DNA of 64,000 nucleotides, taken from NCBI GenBank assembly GCA_028752905.1, contig JAQNBH010000007.1, positions 14,598,759 to 14,662,758 on the forward strand. Reading direction: 5' to 3'. This document shows positions 34,573 through 46,074 of the stretch, piece after piece. The notes under the pieces are model-generated. The model was not told the DNA's origin, made no database searches, and worked only from the letters and a program-made list of their open reading frames with translations. The DNA comes from Cladorhizidae sp. MBARI D1340-BT2 (lineage: Eukaryota > Porifera > Demospongiae > Poecilosclerida > Cladorhizidae). Made by a program: the position numbers and the translations under genes. How positions within the stretch are numbered: position 1 is the first letter of the stretch; every line of letters begins with the position of its first letter.

Positions 34573-34577
34573 ATTGG

Positions 34578-35389
34578 CAGAATTACACATCATAATTTAG
34601 TAAAGCCTATCACGAGATAAAGTCACAAAATGATTCAGAAGCCTTATGTCTGTAAAGTGAAGTGAATAAATCATGGTTTTATTATTATGTCCGCCATTTT
34701 CTGATATGCACCGTTTAAATTAAGTAGTGAACTTCCCCACCTAAATGATGAAGAATACTACACAATCACTGTGACTGGGTGAAATGGACTTCAATTCACA
34801 AGTTCACTGCACAATGTTGTGATGTTTAATGCATATTTTATAATGTTCACTGCATGATGACATTACATGTAGTTAAATGAACTTGATTACACGTTGTCTT
34901 CACAAAACATGCATGTTTAAAATTGACTCTGTCAAACAATGGACAATGTGTAATGATGAGAACTCACTTCAAAATCTACCATGCCAGTAGCACCAATTAT
35001 AAAATCTGTAGATAATAATGAGATATACTTCATCCAGTTATAAAAACACTCACCTCTAAATAAAGAATAATAATTTCCATTGATTGGACTTCTAGTTTGG
35101 CTATTGTAGTTGTTCCTCAATAATCAGACTGGAATGCATGCAAGTTGCTATATACAATATTGTTAGAGATCGTAGAAAACCTTCTGTCCTGGGGTAATTC
35201 AGAAGAATAATTTCTGTGGACGACTTCTTTACAGCTATCCATGATGTTCATAGAAAAGTGCACTTGCATGCTGGGTATAAAAATATGCCCAGGATTTTGT
35301 TTCTTCACTCTCATACTTGATATTTATTTAATATAATAATGATTCTGAGTAGTGTCATGGAGTAGATGTTTAGCTTATTTTCCAGTTTT
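34578..35389. other. Region between the LTR element and kinase copy B
   Basis: No supported gene. On the - strand, two short frames look exon-like: one ending 'NGNYYSLFRG' before a GTGAGT at about 35054, and a 38-bp segment (about 34998-34961) between CAG and GTGAGT coding 'DFIIGATGMVDFE'. They might belong to a gene whose intron received the LTR element, with a further part at 28904-28728, but I cannot assemble it. Confidence 0.3.
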
Positions 35390-36410
35390 CGCCTCAAATG
35401 ACAATTGCTAATTTTTGTCCACCACAAATATTGCAACACTTTGAAGAACAATTAAATAGGTATGAAGTTAAGCAAAGGATAATGGGGTAAGCTACAAGAT
35501 CCTTAACAAGCCAGCATCCAACTCTATTTCTGGTCATGTTCACAAAAACACTAATTGGCTAAAGTATGTAGTAGCCTTGTACACAATGATGACAGGAGGA
35601 TTACTTTGGAGAGGAGCAAGATGTTGCCTCTACAGTAACTCTTCAATGGTGATTCTTGAGAGAGGCATAGAGCAGTTTAAACAACTCCAATTAAAAAACC
35701 CATCTATAGTCATTGTGTTAAAAGCTAAAGAGAAAAGAGAAAAAACAAGTCAACAAGCCAACAATCTAGAAGCAACTAATGATATGTGCAACTCTGGGTT
35801 GAAGACGATAATGAAGCTTTACATATTCACTTAAGTCAAATCCAAATAGTTGTGTATTAGGTCATGGAGAAAGAAGTTATGCTGAAGGTTAATGATGGGG
35901 TAACAGAAAGTGACCTTGGAGTAGAGAATTTAAAATCTGATCCAAGTGGTGACTTTTTCAATTTGAAAAATGAAGCACTTGTTTGAAATGTTGGCAAATA
36001 AAGTATAAAGCTTTTCAATATGTGGAAACATCTCAGTGAACTGGGAATGGGGTATTTGAATATTACCGATCAAATGAATTCTGAGGTAGTCTGATTAGGC
36101 TCTTTAAAAGAAAAAGAATATCTGCTTCCAATTCATACATGACCTAACTGGCAGTTAAAAACATAAAGTGCCTCAGTTTGTGACAATTGTCTGTTGTTGG
36201 TAATTGTCCTCTTTTTTATAACCCAATCGTCGGCCATCTTTCCAACCTCAAGCTATGCTCAAACATACGCACGCACCAAATTGGCGTGGCGTCCGCGTGG
36301 GTGTGTGGCAACGCTAGACTTTTAGCGTTGAGCGAGAGTCACTGCTCTTGACATTTCAGTTATTTTCGTACGTAGCATCCACTGCATTTAGGTTACAAAA
36401 GAAGATTAAA
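35390..36410 (+). other. 5' flank of kinase copy B, with coding-like conserved blocks
   Basis: The region is conserved with 1-980 (copy A), 47035-48150 (copy C) and, inverted, 9340-9940. Two blocks look coding: one reading 'RGIEQFKQLQLK' (35665-35700; the A copy is an open frame 37-327) and one reading 'EKEVMLKVNDGVTESDLG' (about 35866-35920). They may be upstream exons of the kinase or remnants of a neighbouring gene. The promoter of the kinase should lie in the last few hundred bases, where a 'gcgtggcgtccgcgtggg' GC-rich patch stands out. Confidence 0.4.
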
Positions 36411-39400
36411 ATGACTAAGTCAGTTACTCTCAGCAGGTCTAAACGTGTTCTACGTGGCTTAAAATCACTTTTCTGCTGCTTTTGTGTTGGGAAAAGAAAA
36501 CTAACTGATGACTCCTCAAATAGTTCACCTGTAAGAAAGGGTCATCTTGCTACTCCCACTTTATCAAAAGTAGTTGAGCCTGTCTCCAAGGTATCTGAAA
36601 TGGGAGGATACAGAGTGTAAGTCAAGCCAATACTTTTTTTGGTGATGTTGCTGTTAATTAGTACTTTTCATACTAGGTCTCACTCGGGAACAAACCACAA
36701 TGCCACCAGCAGTTATGAAGAAATGAGTGGACATGGAAATGATATCTACCAAAATCAAATTGGAGTACCCTGGACAAATGAACTTTCTGGGAATTGTAAG
36801 TTATACCAGATAGAGAATAATTTCTACAGCTAATGAGAATTATTCAACTCATAACAGAAATCACCTATGGAACACCCCATATAGGATTTTGTGTTGACAC
36901 AAAAAATGGTCTGGGACCAGCTCAGAACCTTCTAATTTTGCTCCAAAATTTACCAACCTAACTATTTTTGTTCGAAAGCTAGCTCTGTCACCAACACAGT
37001 GACAACCATAGATGGTATAAGTTCTGCTAGGAATCTCGGGGGCTGATTGACAAGGAATAAAGATGCTAGGAATCTAGGGTGCTGTTAAGAGTAATAAAGA
37101 TGCTCGGAGTTTAGTAGCAGCTTTATGTGGTGTAGAGCTGGACTCAACTAAGCAACCAGGTGGTGTAAAAGTCCAGCTTTAAAGGAAATCCAGTATATTA
37201 TATGTACTAAACATAAACTAGATAGTTTTGAAGTAATTACATGTTATTCAAACTGTTATGGTTAGCCCTGTACTGTATAGCTAACCCACAACCTCTGCCT
37301 GTCTGTCTGATATCTGGTCTGAACTCAGTCCCTGTGCTAATTCTATAACTGCCGATAAAGTAATTAGAGAATGTATCTTGACTCACAATATCATACAATA
37401 CAGAGGGGACTCTCCTAGCTGAGCAGACTGTTCCTTTTATAGGTTATCTACTCAGCTCTGACAGGTCCCTATAGCGAATAATATTACAGCCAATCAGATG
37501 ACTACACCTGTTAGGTAACTACAACCAATCAAATGACTACACCTCTTAGGTAACTGTTTTATATACTGTCTGTGCATTGCATGACTATATATGTTAACAA
37601 TAGTTCAACTAGCTAGGACGGGCTGACACTCCCTAACACAAACATCAATGCCACACAACCTTTTGGCCCTGGTCACTTTTGATGCAGAAGGACAAAGTTT
37701 ACAAACTATTTTATTGTTAAGTGTGACTGTTATGCATTGTTAATATTTCCTATTTGCACACAGATGAGCCTGGAACGACAAATGATAATGATTTCAGTGT
37801 GCCACTTTTCGGACTGGACATGTCAAAGTGCCGTATCATAAAATCTCATAACTTGAAATTTAAAGAATGCGTTGGTAAAGGTAAAGCTATGTTACAATAT
37901 ATGCTGCAATATATGCAGCAATACAGTAAAAAGCTGTTTGTTAAGTTTTTACGAATGACAGCAGGAAAATTTAAATATGTGAGATTGTTATTCCAAAAAT
38001 TAGGAAATATATGCATGCAAAGAATGCTACTCAGTAGACCATCAAATACCTAAGCTGGATCTAGAACAGTCAAATCTAAATGGACTCTCTGCTGTCAAGG
38101 ATGCACCTAACCTAACAACATGGTACCTTTCTCAATAACAATTGACAATATGGGTTTAATGCCCATTCTATTGGTAATGGCTTCCAATTTACGATATTTA
38201 TGCAGTATTATCAGCCATCAGAAATGTACATACTAAAGCATTACAGCCATGTGATTTCATATCAGAAAGGCTCAAAGATTCCTTCTTCATGACTTGAGGG
38301 GTGATATGCTAGCTAGTCTATCAACAGTGAAAACACTTTGTTTCTCTAGCACTCTAATTTTAGATCTAATACCTTCGTGTTATTTTAGCTTTCAGCTGTC
38401 ATGTACCTTGGTCTTCTGTGCTCAAGTATCATTGGCTTCTTTCAGCTAGATCTACATACTTTTTTAGTCATTTGCTTTTTGTTGAAAACACAATGTTTGC
38501 CACTGTATAACTCTCACCATATCAGCAATTGCAGTTGTTCTAGAAGAGTCATGTTAGATGCAGTCTTGCTAACCAACGACTCGATTTTGATTTAACTGTG
38601 TGAGCTTTAGTGAAGCTTTTTAATACAGTAACCAAGTTCAATCTTTGTACAGATATATCCACTAGAGTCCATAAAGAGTTCTTTACCATAACCTCCAATA
38701 CTATGCAGAACGCATTCATTTCCATGCATAAAGCTTGTATTTCAATGATACGATATTGACTACTTTGTTCTAAGCATTCTCCAAACTTGTCTCACAGTAG
38801 TAGTTTAGACAACTTCCTCTTCCCAGAATACTCTGGAGATATCCATGACTCTCATCAGCAAATATTTTCAATGAAATATCAATTTTATATACATATTACA
38901 ATATATGGTAATAATTATTGGTTAAGTTTAGACATAATGATCCTACAGTATGTAGAAAATAGTTTAATAAAGAGTGATATTGTAGACATCCTAGAGTAAG
39001 TAGAAAATAGTTTAGTGATATTGTAGGCATCCAACTATTTCAAATGTAGATTGAGCAATAAATTGATAGTATTGAGCATGTGATAAATATTGGAGAGTAA
39101 GTGGTCATTCAAATGCAAATATATTTCAATATGCATATTATCTGTAAATGATACATTACATTTACAGGGTAAAATGTAAAATTAGGTCTAATAGTCCTGA
39201 AATATCTTATGCTAACTATTCTAGAGTATGCGCTTCAGGGAGAAAAATTCTTCTACTAAAACTGAACCCTTAGATGATGACAGATAGAATTTAAATTTTT
39301 TATCTGTTTTCATATGTGGCAAAATTAAAAAATTTAAGCTGATGGCACCATCTTTACTTGCATGAAATATTCAAGAAGGAAGTTAGCTGTACTTCAGGCT

Positions 39401-42400
39401 GTCATTTTAAGGCTGGATTTAAGTCCATAACCAAGAGTACAAATTTTGTTCAGTATCTGCCTAGTTTGTAGCTAATTGCATATAATTATACCAAGTTTTA
39501 GCTTATAACTAAAGGTGCTTCTATAGTAGCTCTTATGTTGAACTTTTAGATTCTTTTCTTACCTTTTTTAGATCAAGATGCATCTGCCATGGAAGTTGAT
39601 GAATATATTGGATTTATATATGTCTGATCTTAGATTTGAGAGTCTATAAGTTCGGTTCTGCTAAATGTTTAGCTAAAAAATTAGCTATTAACTTGCTATT
39701 GCTTGATATTTATCTAGTAGCTATGGCTCTTTTGCCAGCTTTCTATCTGTCTTGTTTATCTCCTGAAAGACTATAATTCTATAGTAAATTTACAAAGAAT
39801 TTGCTCACTTCTTCAACTCTAAGATGTGCATGCCCATTAAGGAGCTAGAAGAAGGACCTTAAATTCCATGGGCACTGGAAGTAGTCGTACAAGTTACACT
39901 TTTGACGATAATTTTTATAATACAGCATGAGGCCATAAATCTTTTTTAAGGTTAGTATATGCTTGTCCTGCAGGTAAGTTCGACCTATAATTATTGTACG
40001 CATATTCTATAATGTCTATTATATTTATTGTTCATACTAGACATACATGTAGTCTCTTGAAGCCATTCTCTGCTTGGTCTATCTTCGAATTTAGTTCAAC
40101 TTCCAATAACAAGTCCTCTGCAACACCATGCGAACTCCACTTCTACTATATGCTGCCCTCTAGATATATAAATGTTTCAGCCCAAGTCTGATCTTAGATT
40201 TGAGAGTCTATAAGTTCGGTTCTGCTAAATGTTTGGCTAAAAAATTAGCTATTAACTTGCTATTGCTTGATATTTATCTAGTAGCTATGGCTCTTTTGCC
40301 AGCTTTCTATCTGTCTTGTTTATCTCCTGAAAGACTATAATTCTATAGTAAATTTACAAAGAATTTGCTCACTTCTTCAAGTCTAAGATGTGCATGCCCA
40401 TTAAGGAGCTAGAAGAAGGACCTTAAATTCCATGGGCACTGGAAGTAGTCGTACAAGTTACACTTTTGACGATAATTTTTATAATACAGCATGAGGCCAT
40501 AAATCTTTTTTAAGGTTAGTATATGCTTGTCCTGCAGGTAAGTTCGACCTATAATTATTGTATGCGTATTCTATAATGTCTATTATATTTATTGTTCATA
40601 CTAGACATACATGTAGTCTCTTGAAGCCATTCTCTGCTTGGTCTATCTTCGAATTTAGTTCAACTTCCAATAACAAGTCCTCTGCAACACCATGCGAACT
40701 CCACTTCTACTATATGCTGCCCTCTAGATATATAAATGTTTCAGCCCAAGTTTTACGCACTCTCTTAATCTCCACATCGCATCCATTCAAGACATTGTGC
40801 ATAATATTTTATCTATGCTGTATAGTTACCTTTAGTAGTTTAGAAACAGCTGCCTCTTGGAGCTGGAGAAAATTATGGGGACCAGGACATCCACTACAAA
40901 TGGAGGAGGATAATTTGATCAATATTTATGGTGTGCAATAAAGTGAATGCCACAAAGAAGAATTCTAATCTGTGACCATCTAATTTTTACGCGTGTCATG
41001 AAATCATGAGCATCAACTCAGCATAAAATTTAATTATATTACATATTTGCAACAGTTATCTAGGCAGGGAAATCAGTAGACTTTTAACATTGATATTACA
41101 TGTTACACAAACAATTTTTTATTAACTAATAACCTTCTCAATAATCAACTTAAAAAAATTGTATTCTCTCGACATTTCAACTAGATGCTCTAGCCTTCAT
41201 CAGGAATTCTCTAGCTACATAATATCAACTTTATTCCTGATGAAGGCTAGAGCATCTAGTCAAAATGTCAATTTGAAGTCGATTATTTATAAAGTTATTA
41301 TTATGTCAATTGAGAGTTCATTGAAAGATTAACTTTCATGTTTGCAAGTATTGAAATAATTTTAGTTTAACAGCTGTGTTTCAGTAGGTGCTTTGATTAT
41401 GACAGTATTTTAATGTTCTACAAGCTGTAGTAGTTTAATTCTAAGCACTCTGTGGTGGGGAGATTTGATATGTCTTCTAATTGTCTTAGGTGAGCATGTA
41501 GGATTGGTTTACAGAGGTCAATTGTTCTGCAAAACAGTCTTCACCAAAAGAGAGAATGAAGTTGCCATCAAAACTCTTCAAGGTGAATGATGGTGATTAA
41601 ACATTTGTACATACATGATGCATTATTTCTTATTGCATCAGGATCTTATCACCCAAGTCTGGTAAAAGAACTTCTGAAGGAGTCTTGTATACTGTCAAAA
41701 TTCAAGCACCGCAATTTACTTTCTCTAATTGGAGTCTGTGTGGACGGAGGTTTAGTCCCTTTTATTGTCATGCCATTTATGACCAATGGCAACCTCCTTG
41801 ATTTCCTGGACAAAGAGAGTGAGCATTTGAGTGTTGTGCCATTCAAGACAACTGGAGAACAGACAGTGAGTTTATAACATTACAAATATGTCAGTTCTAT
41901 CAACTTTAACATCTCTAGATGAAAGTTGAAAACAAGCTATTGGAAATGTGTCTGCAAGTGGCCAAAGGTATGAAGTACTTGACCAACAACCGAATGGTAC
42001 ATAGAAACCTGGCAGCAAGAAACTGCATGTGAGTTTATACTGGATCATAATCAGTCACGGAAGATGGCGATATTGGGTATTAGTAGGAAAATACTATACA
42101 AAATTCTAGTAATGCAAAAATGAGCTGAAACAAGGAAAGCATTGTTTGGATCACATAATTTCAATGGCTATTTAAAACAAATCATGATCTATAATTATAA
42201 TACCAGTTTATGCACTTCTTGAAGTTGCTATTCTGTAGCTGAATATGTGAACTACACACAAAGATTACATATTCAGTCTTGTAAGTATTGTGAGCTGAAT
42301 AGCCGAGCAACATCCATTAGAGGAGAAACCAATGATCGATAGAAGTCTATCCATGAACACATATTCTTTCACGAATATATCAATGAGTAGTATTTCTGTT

Positions 42401-45159
42401 CTAGGATGATGTGGACTTAGCAAAGATGTCATACCTGTTCCTATATAATGGTATTGAATTAATGTCAGTATATTTACCAGTTTTTACTATGGAAAATGAA
42501 CTTCCTTATTGCAGAAAAGTTCTAGCAGCATGCAAGCCTCTAGAAAAAAATTCAACCCGGTAGCGTTTCATTAATCTGCAAATGAGAAACAGTTATAGCT
42601 GAGATATGATATTATGAAATAATTTTGGTCATACCACATTTTTGTGCACTCTATATTTGACCAGCCACACTGATACATGGCTTTGTGTTTGGAGTGTAAA
42701 CTTACTGACAATAATTAATTATTAACAGGATTGACTCACACCTTGTGATTAAACTGTTCAATTTTGGATTTTGTGAAAAACTTGAACCATCGAAGAACTA
42801 CTTGAAACATACAGAAAAGGATGTGAAGTTTTCTCTGAAGTGGATGGCTCCAGAAATTTTTGTTGATAACTTATTCTCGGAGAAAACTGATGTGGTAAGT
42901 TTGTCTAGTTTGTAACTTATGGAAACAGTACTATAATATGAAATATGTATGTTATACCTCACATTTAGTTTCCAGCTATAATGCAGAGTCAGAATTTTCA
43001 TGGTGTATAACAGCCACTCTGTATTGAGCTCTCCTCTCCACTATCAAATGAAGTGTCTTAAATATTAAGAAGGGCATGAAATATGGCCAGACAACCCTGA
43101 AGTTTTAACTGTCACAGAGATAGATTTGTGGCTGCTAAACTGTAGCAGTTAAATTGATACATCTGAGATTTATTTCCTCAACTCACATTTCCACTAGCTT
43201 GCTGCATGGTCTCTGCATTATTGAGTGTATGTACAGATCCAGACAAATGGCATCAAATAGTAGAAGTTTATCATTCTTCCAAATTATTGCTTCGAGTTAA
43301 AGATTGTTGAGTTAAATTGAAGCCATTTTTTCAGCTATGAATGTTATATCCGCTATTTAATAGAGTGGTTTAAAATAAAAGAAGTTGTTCTCCTCTATGC
43401 ATATGTTTGGTTATCAGGTAACGAACTACATTGTTATCATTTTGCATGTAAAATATTTAAGATTTCTTATCTTTATATGTGGAGTCAATACAGCCAGTTT
43501 TCTGGGTTAAAACATTAAAAAAAAATTCTAAATGACCATCCCAACTGTTTCAAATAAGAAATTGCTTTAAGAACTTTTTTGCCCATTAAACTTTTAGTGT
43601 TACATTTTGATGGTTTTCTATACAGATAAATAAGTGTTTCCCTATTCATAGATTACTCATGTGCTTGCCTCATTTTCTGTCCTATTTGAGTATTAATGAA
43701 ATCCTATAAAATTGTCACACAAGGAAAAGTGACTAACACAATGTTGTAACACACAGAAATAAACTAATCTATATATCTGGCGTTAAGATTCTAGATTGAG
43801 AGTAAACTACAGAATCACAAGAAATACACCATGTTGTTCAGTGTTTTGATAGTGCTCTACTATCTCTGAACCTTAAGTATTCCCTACATGGGTTGAATTT
43901 CAGTAATTTGGATGCATCCACAACATTTTCCTATAGCTATTATTTGGATGGCAGCTGTCACATAAACATCGGTATTGGAATGCTTGTGATTTGGTTACTA
44001 GTTCTGCAAGGAGTAATGCTGGAATGAATTATTTCACCAAGAAAATATTTTTGCTTATATTTGGCAAATATAATATTTAAGCATTAAGTAGCTATGATTT
44101 GTAGTCCACATACTGAAGACTAGAGCATCTAGTCGAAATGTCGAGTGAATAAAAATTGAAGTTGATTTATTGAGAAGGTGATTTTAATGTTATAACAGAG
44201 TTCATTGAGAGATTATTATTTTAATTTATGTTTTTCCCTTTTGCCTTAATAAGTTTCTATCTTATCCGTAAATGGCTCTACTCTATTTCATACAGTGGGC
44301 CTATGGAGTAACTTGCTGGGAGATCTTCAGTTGCGGCAAGATTCCCTATTCCCAAGTAGCTGAAAAGGAACTTCTTCCAATGCTTCGCTCTGGGTATAGG
44401 ATGGTTAAGCCCTACAACGAAGCATGCTCCGATAAATTGTGAGGCAGGAAACATGGCTATGTGATGTCATAACTATTGGAAGATGTTTATTTGGTTACAG
44501 AACGACATAGAATAGTAGAGCTTTCTAATAGACTATGTGTTACACTGCTGGTTCTTTATCTTGTCTTAAAGCCCATCTGGATGCAGCTGCATAACTGGGG
44601 CACACCCTGTTTGCTCATCGTCCATCCAGATATTAGAGCCACCCCTAATATTTCAACAAGGATTGTTGAATGCTATTCTGCATGACAAACTCTAGCAAAA
44701 ACCTTACAAGCTTCCTGATTTGCATTGGAACATTCACTCAGTATACTTTTAAAATTTGTTTGCCACCAGTAGTGAGCATATCCCCTTTTTATTCTCTACA
44801 CTTACATATGGCAGTTTAATAATTATTTTGTCTTATGTTAATTGTATCCTAGATATCAAGATCTTCAGATGACATGCTGGACAGAAGATCCAGCCAAAAG
44901 ACCTCACTTTTCAAGTATTGTACATCAAATCAAACACTTCATATGCGACCGATCTAGGAATTCTGAATCCACAGTACGAAGAGCAGATGACATAGTGGTT
45001 ATACCTGCACTCGATGATGAAAGTGCCTCTCCCCCTCAAGTAGGACATTGTCCTCCATGGTACAGCAGAGAGCACTCCCATTACAAAAATACTCTCCCAA
45101 GAAATATTCCCACTTCAGCATGTCTCATGCCAAACTTTCGTTTTAGAAGGTATTATTGA
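36411..45159 (+). CDS. Tyrosine-kinase-like protein, probable pseudokinase (9 exons, copy B)
   Basis: Exons: 36411-36616, 36677-36795, 37764-37880, 41490-41582, 41642-41865, 41919-42028, 42729-42894, 44296-44438, 44853-45159. All junctions are GT..AG, and the phases join into 494 codons plus a stop. The N-terminus has no signal peptide or membrane span but a basic stretch with a cysteine cluster ('[11 protein letters not shown]', about 21-31), possibly palmitoylated. The kinase domain is about 140-425: glycine loop GKGEHVG (146-152), VAIK Lys175, helix C Glu192, WMAPE (328-332) and [15 protein letters not shown], all of tyrosine-kinase type. The catalytic loop reads HRNLAARN (Asn283 for the catalytic-base Asp) and the metal-binding motif reads NFG (Asn301 for Asp). 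Phosphotransfer should be lost or very weak, although the ATP-site Lys and Glu remain. The C-terminal tail has several Tyr. Copies A and C keep HRD, so the change is specific to B or its lineage. Confidence 0.85.
37254..37638. mobile_element. Solo LTR in intron 2 of kinase copy B
   Basis: 385 bp beginning TGTTATGG and ending CCCTAACA (TGTTA..TAACA inverted ends), flanked by CAAAC on both sides (37249-37253 and 37639-37643). Copies A and C have one CAAAC and no insert (near 1955 and 49067). This is what remains after recombination between two LTRs. Its element family is not otherwise present in the window. Confidence 0.88.
39622..40750 (+). repeat. Tandem duplication of 564 bp in intron 3 of kinase copy B
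   Basis: 39622-40185 and 40186-40749 are almost identical, with a handful of substitutions such as caactctaag/caagtctaag. The copies are adjacent with no spacer. The event is recent and specific to copy B. Confidence 0.92.
41100..41330. repeat. Hairpin MITE made of two inverted hammerhead-like repeats
   Basis: The left arm (about 41128-41206) and right arm (about 41233-41312) are reverse complements with about 85% agreement by eye, around a short loop. Each arm, read outward from the centre, contains CTGATGA, a short stem with 'GCTAG..CTAG', then GAAA or AAAA and 'tgtc', as in a hammerhead ribozyme core. On the - strand the core is complete (CTGATGA at 41203-41197, GAAA at 41178-41175). A single arm also occurs at 44115-44215. 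Confidence 0.7.
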
Positions 45160-45181
45160 ATACCCCACCTTGGATTTGTTA

Positions 45182-45720
45182 TTTATGCTGGTGAGATAAC
45201 TTGGTGGCACTTCCAGTCATTCTCATCTACTGAATATGTTGAAAAGTGATCAGCCTCTGGAAGATAAGTCGAAAATGTACAGTATTCCATATATGGATTA
45301 GTCTGGACCAACTCTGTTCTCTAGTTTACATATTAATGGACCTCATCATGTTATATTACATTGAACTGTAGCTGGACAAAAATATTAGACATTTATCTAA
45401 AACCTTCCAAATAGAGCACTTAATTTTATACGTAATTATATAAACTAGTATCTGCTTAGTTTTCTTATAATTATTTTAAGCTAGTCTATATATGTATACG
45501 TGCTGTATTTGGAAGTTTTTGGATAAATGTCGAGTCTCTTTGTCAAGCTACACTTCAGTGTAAAATTACACGATGATATGTAAACTCTAAAATAGATTTG
45601 GTCCAGACTCATGCTGTGTCTGGAATACTGTACATGTTCAAAGGAAAAGATTTATCTTCCACAGGCTGACATTTTTAGCAGATGAGAAGGAATGGAAATG
45701 TCACCTGCCAGCATAAAATA
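45182..45720. repeat. Large palindrome just downstream of the kinase stop codon, copy B
   Basis: About 540 bp. 'tttatgctggtgag' at 45182 pairs with 'cacctgccagcataaa' ending 45720, 'agcctctggaagata' at 45254 with 'tatcttccacaggct' at 45651, 'gtctggaccaa' at 45301 with 'ttggtccagac' at 45599, and 'aaccttccaaata' with 'tatttggaagttt' flanking the centre near 45455. It starts 22 bp after the stop codon and would place a long double-stranded hairpin in the 3' UTR. Confidence 0.8.
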
Positions 45721-45894
45721 TAGGTTTAGCATGAGTCATGCTAAGGTGGTAATATTTCTTCGCAAGTATATTCATAGAAACTTTGAAGATTGGTGGATCA
45801 GAATTTGAACTCATCCTCATTGCCTCATTGCAAGATTTCCTAATTATTTTCATGTATTATATTCAAATTACCATGTGAAATGCATATATTTTGT

Positions 45895-46035
45895 AGCTGC
45901 ATTATTCTTATAGAAAAACCAAAAATTCTTCACCACTCACATACCTCACTTCTTCATAATTTCTTCTTTTCCCTTTCAGTGCCTCCCTTTTTATGTGTAT
46001 GTGTTCCCTCCACTTCTTAGATGAGGTGGGAGGAG
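45895..46035 (-). pseudogene. Terminal fragment of gene U (copy B)
   Basis: It matches the first 130 bp of the U remnants at 7915-8045 and 54148-54275 (the 3' end of U, including the region coding 'KKWREH' and 'REALK'). It is cut off at about 46035, so copy B lacks the rest. Confidence 0.7.
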
Positions 46036-46074
46036 ATTGGTCAGAGGGTGGGAGGGCTATCCTATGAGTAGCAT

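Larger units (their letters stand above)
28905..34577 (-). mobile_element. Full-length, apparently young Gypsy-type LTR retrotransposon
   Basis: Two 222-bp LTRs (28910-29131 and 34351-34572) differ at one position. The target duplication ATTGG is perfect (28905-28909 and 34573-34577). One uninterrupted gag-pol ORF fills the interior. Transcription runs right to left. A polypurine tract (GGGGGGAAG on the - strand, 29140-29132) directly precedes the left (3') LTR. LTR ends are TAGAGAA..TTCACTA instead of TG..CA. The position next to the 5' LTR does not begin with TGG as a tRNA-primed site would. Confidence 0.92.

Noticed and set aside
28905..34577. Assigning the intact element to the Gmr1 group like its neighbours
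   Set aside because: Its integrase follows RNase H, the standard Gypsy order, and its LTR ends and primer site differ from those of the 55-64 kb elements.
36348..36410. Upstream extension of kinase exon 1
   Set aside because: The frame upstream of the ATG at 36411 begins with TTG, not ATG, and is not preserved in copies A and C.
37754..38053. Open frame continuing past kinase exon 3 ('[17 protein letters not shown]')
   Set aside because: It reads through the GT donor at 37881. The spliced phase to exon 4 restores the glycine loop, so the extension is intronic.
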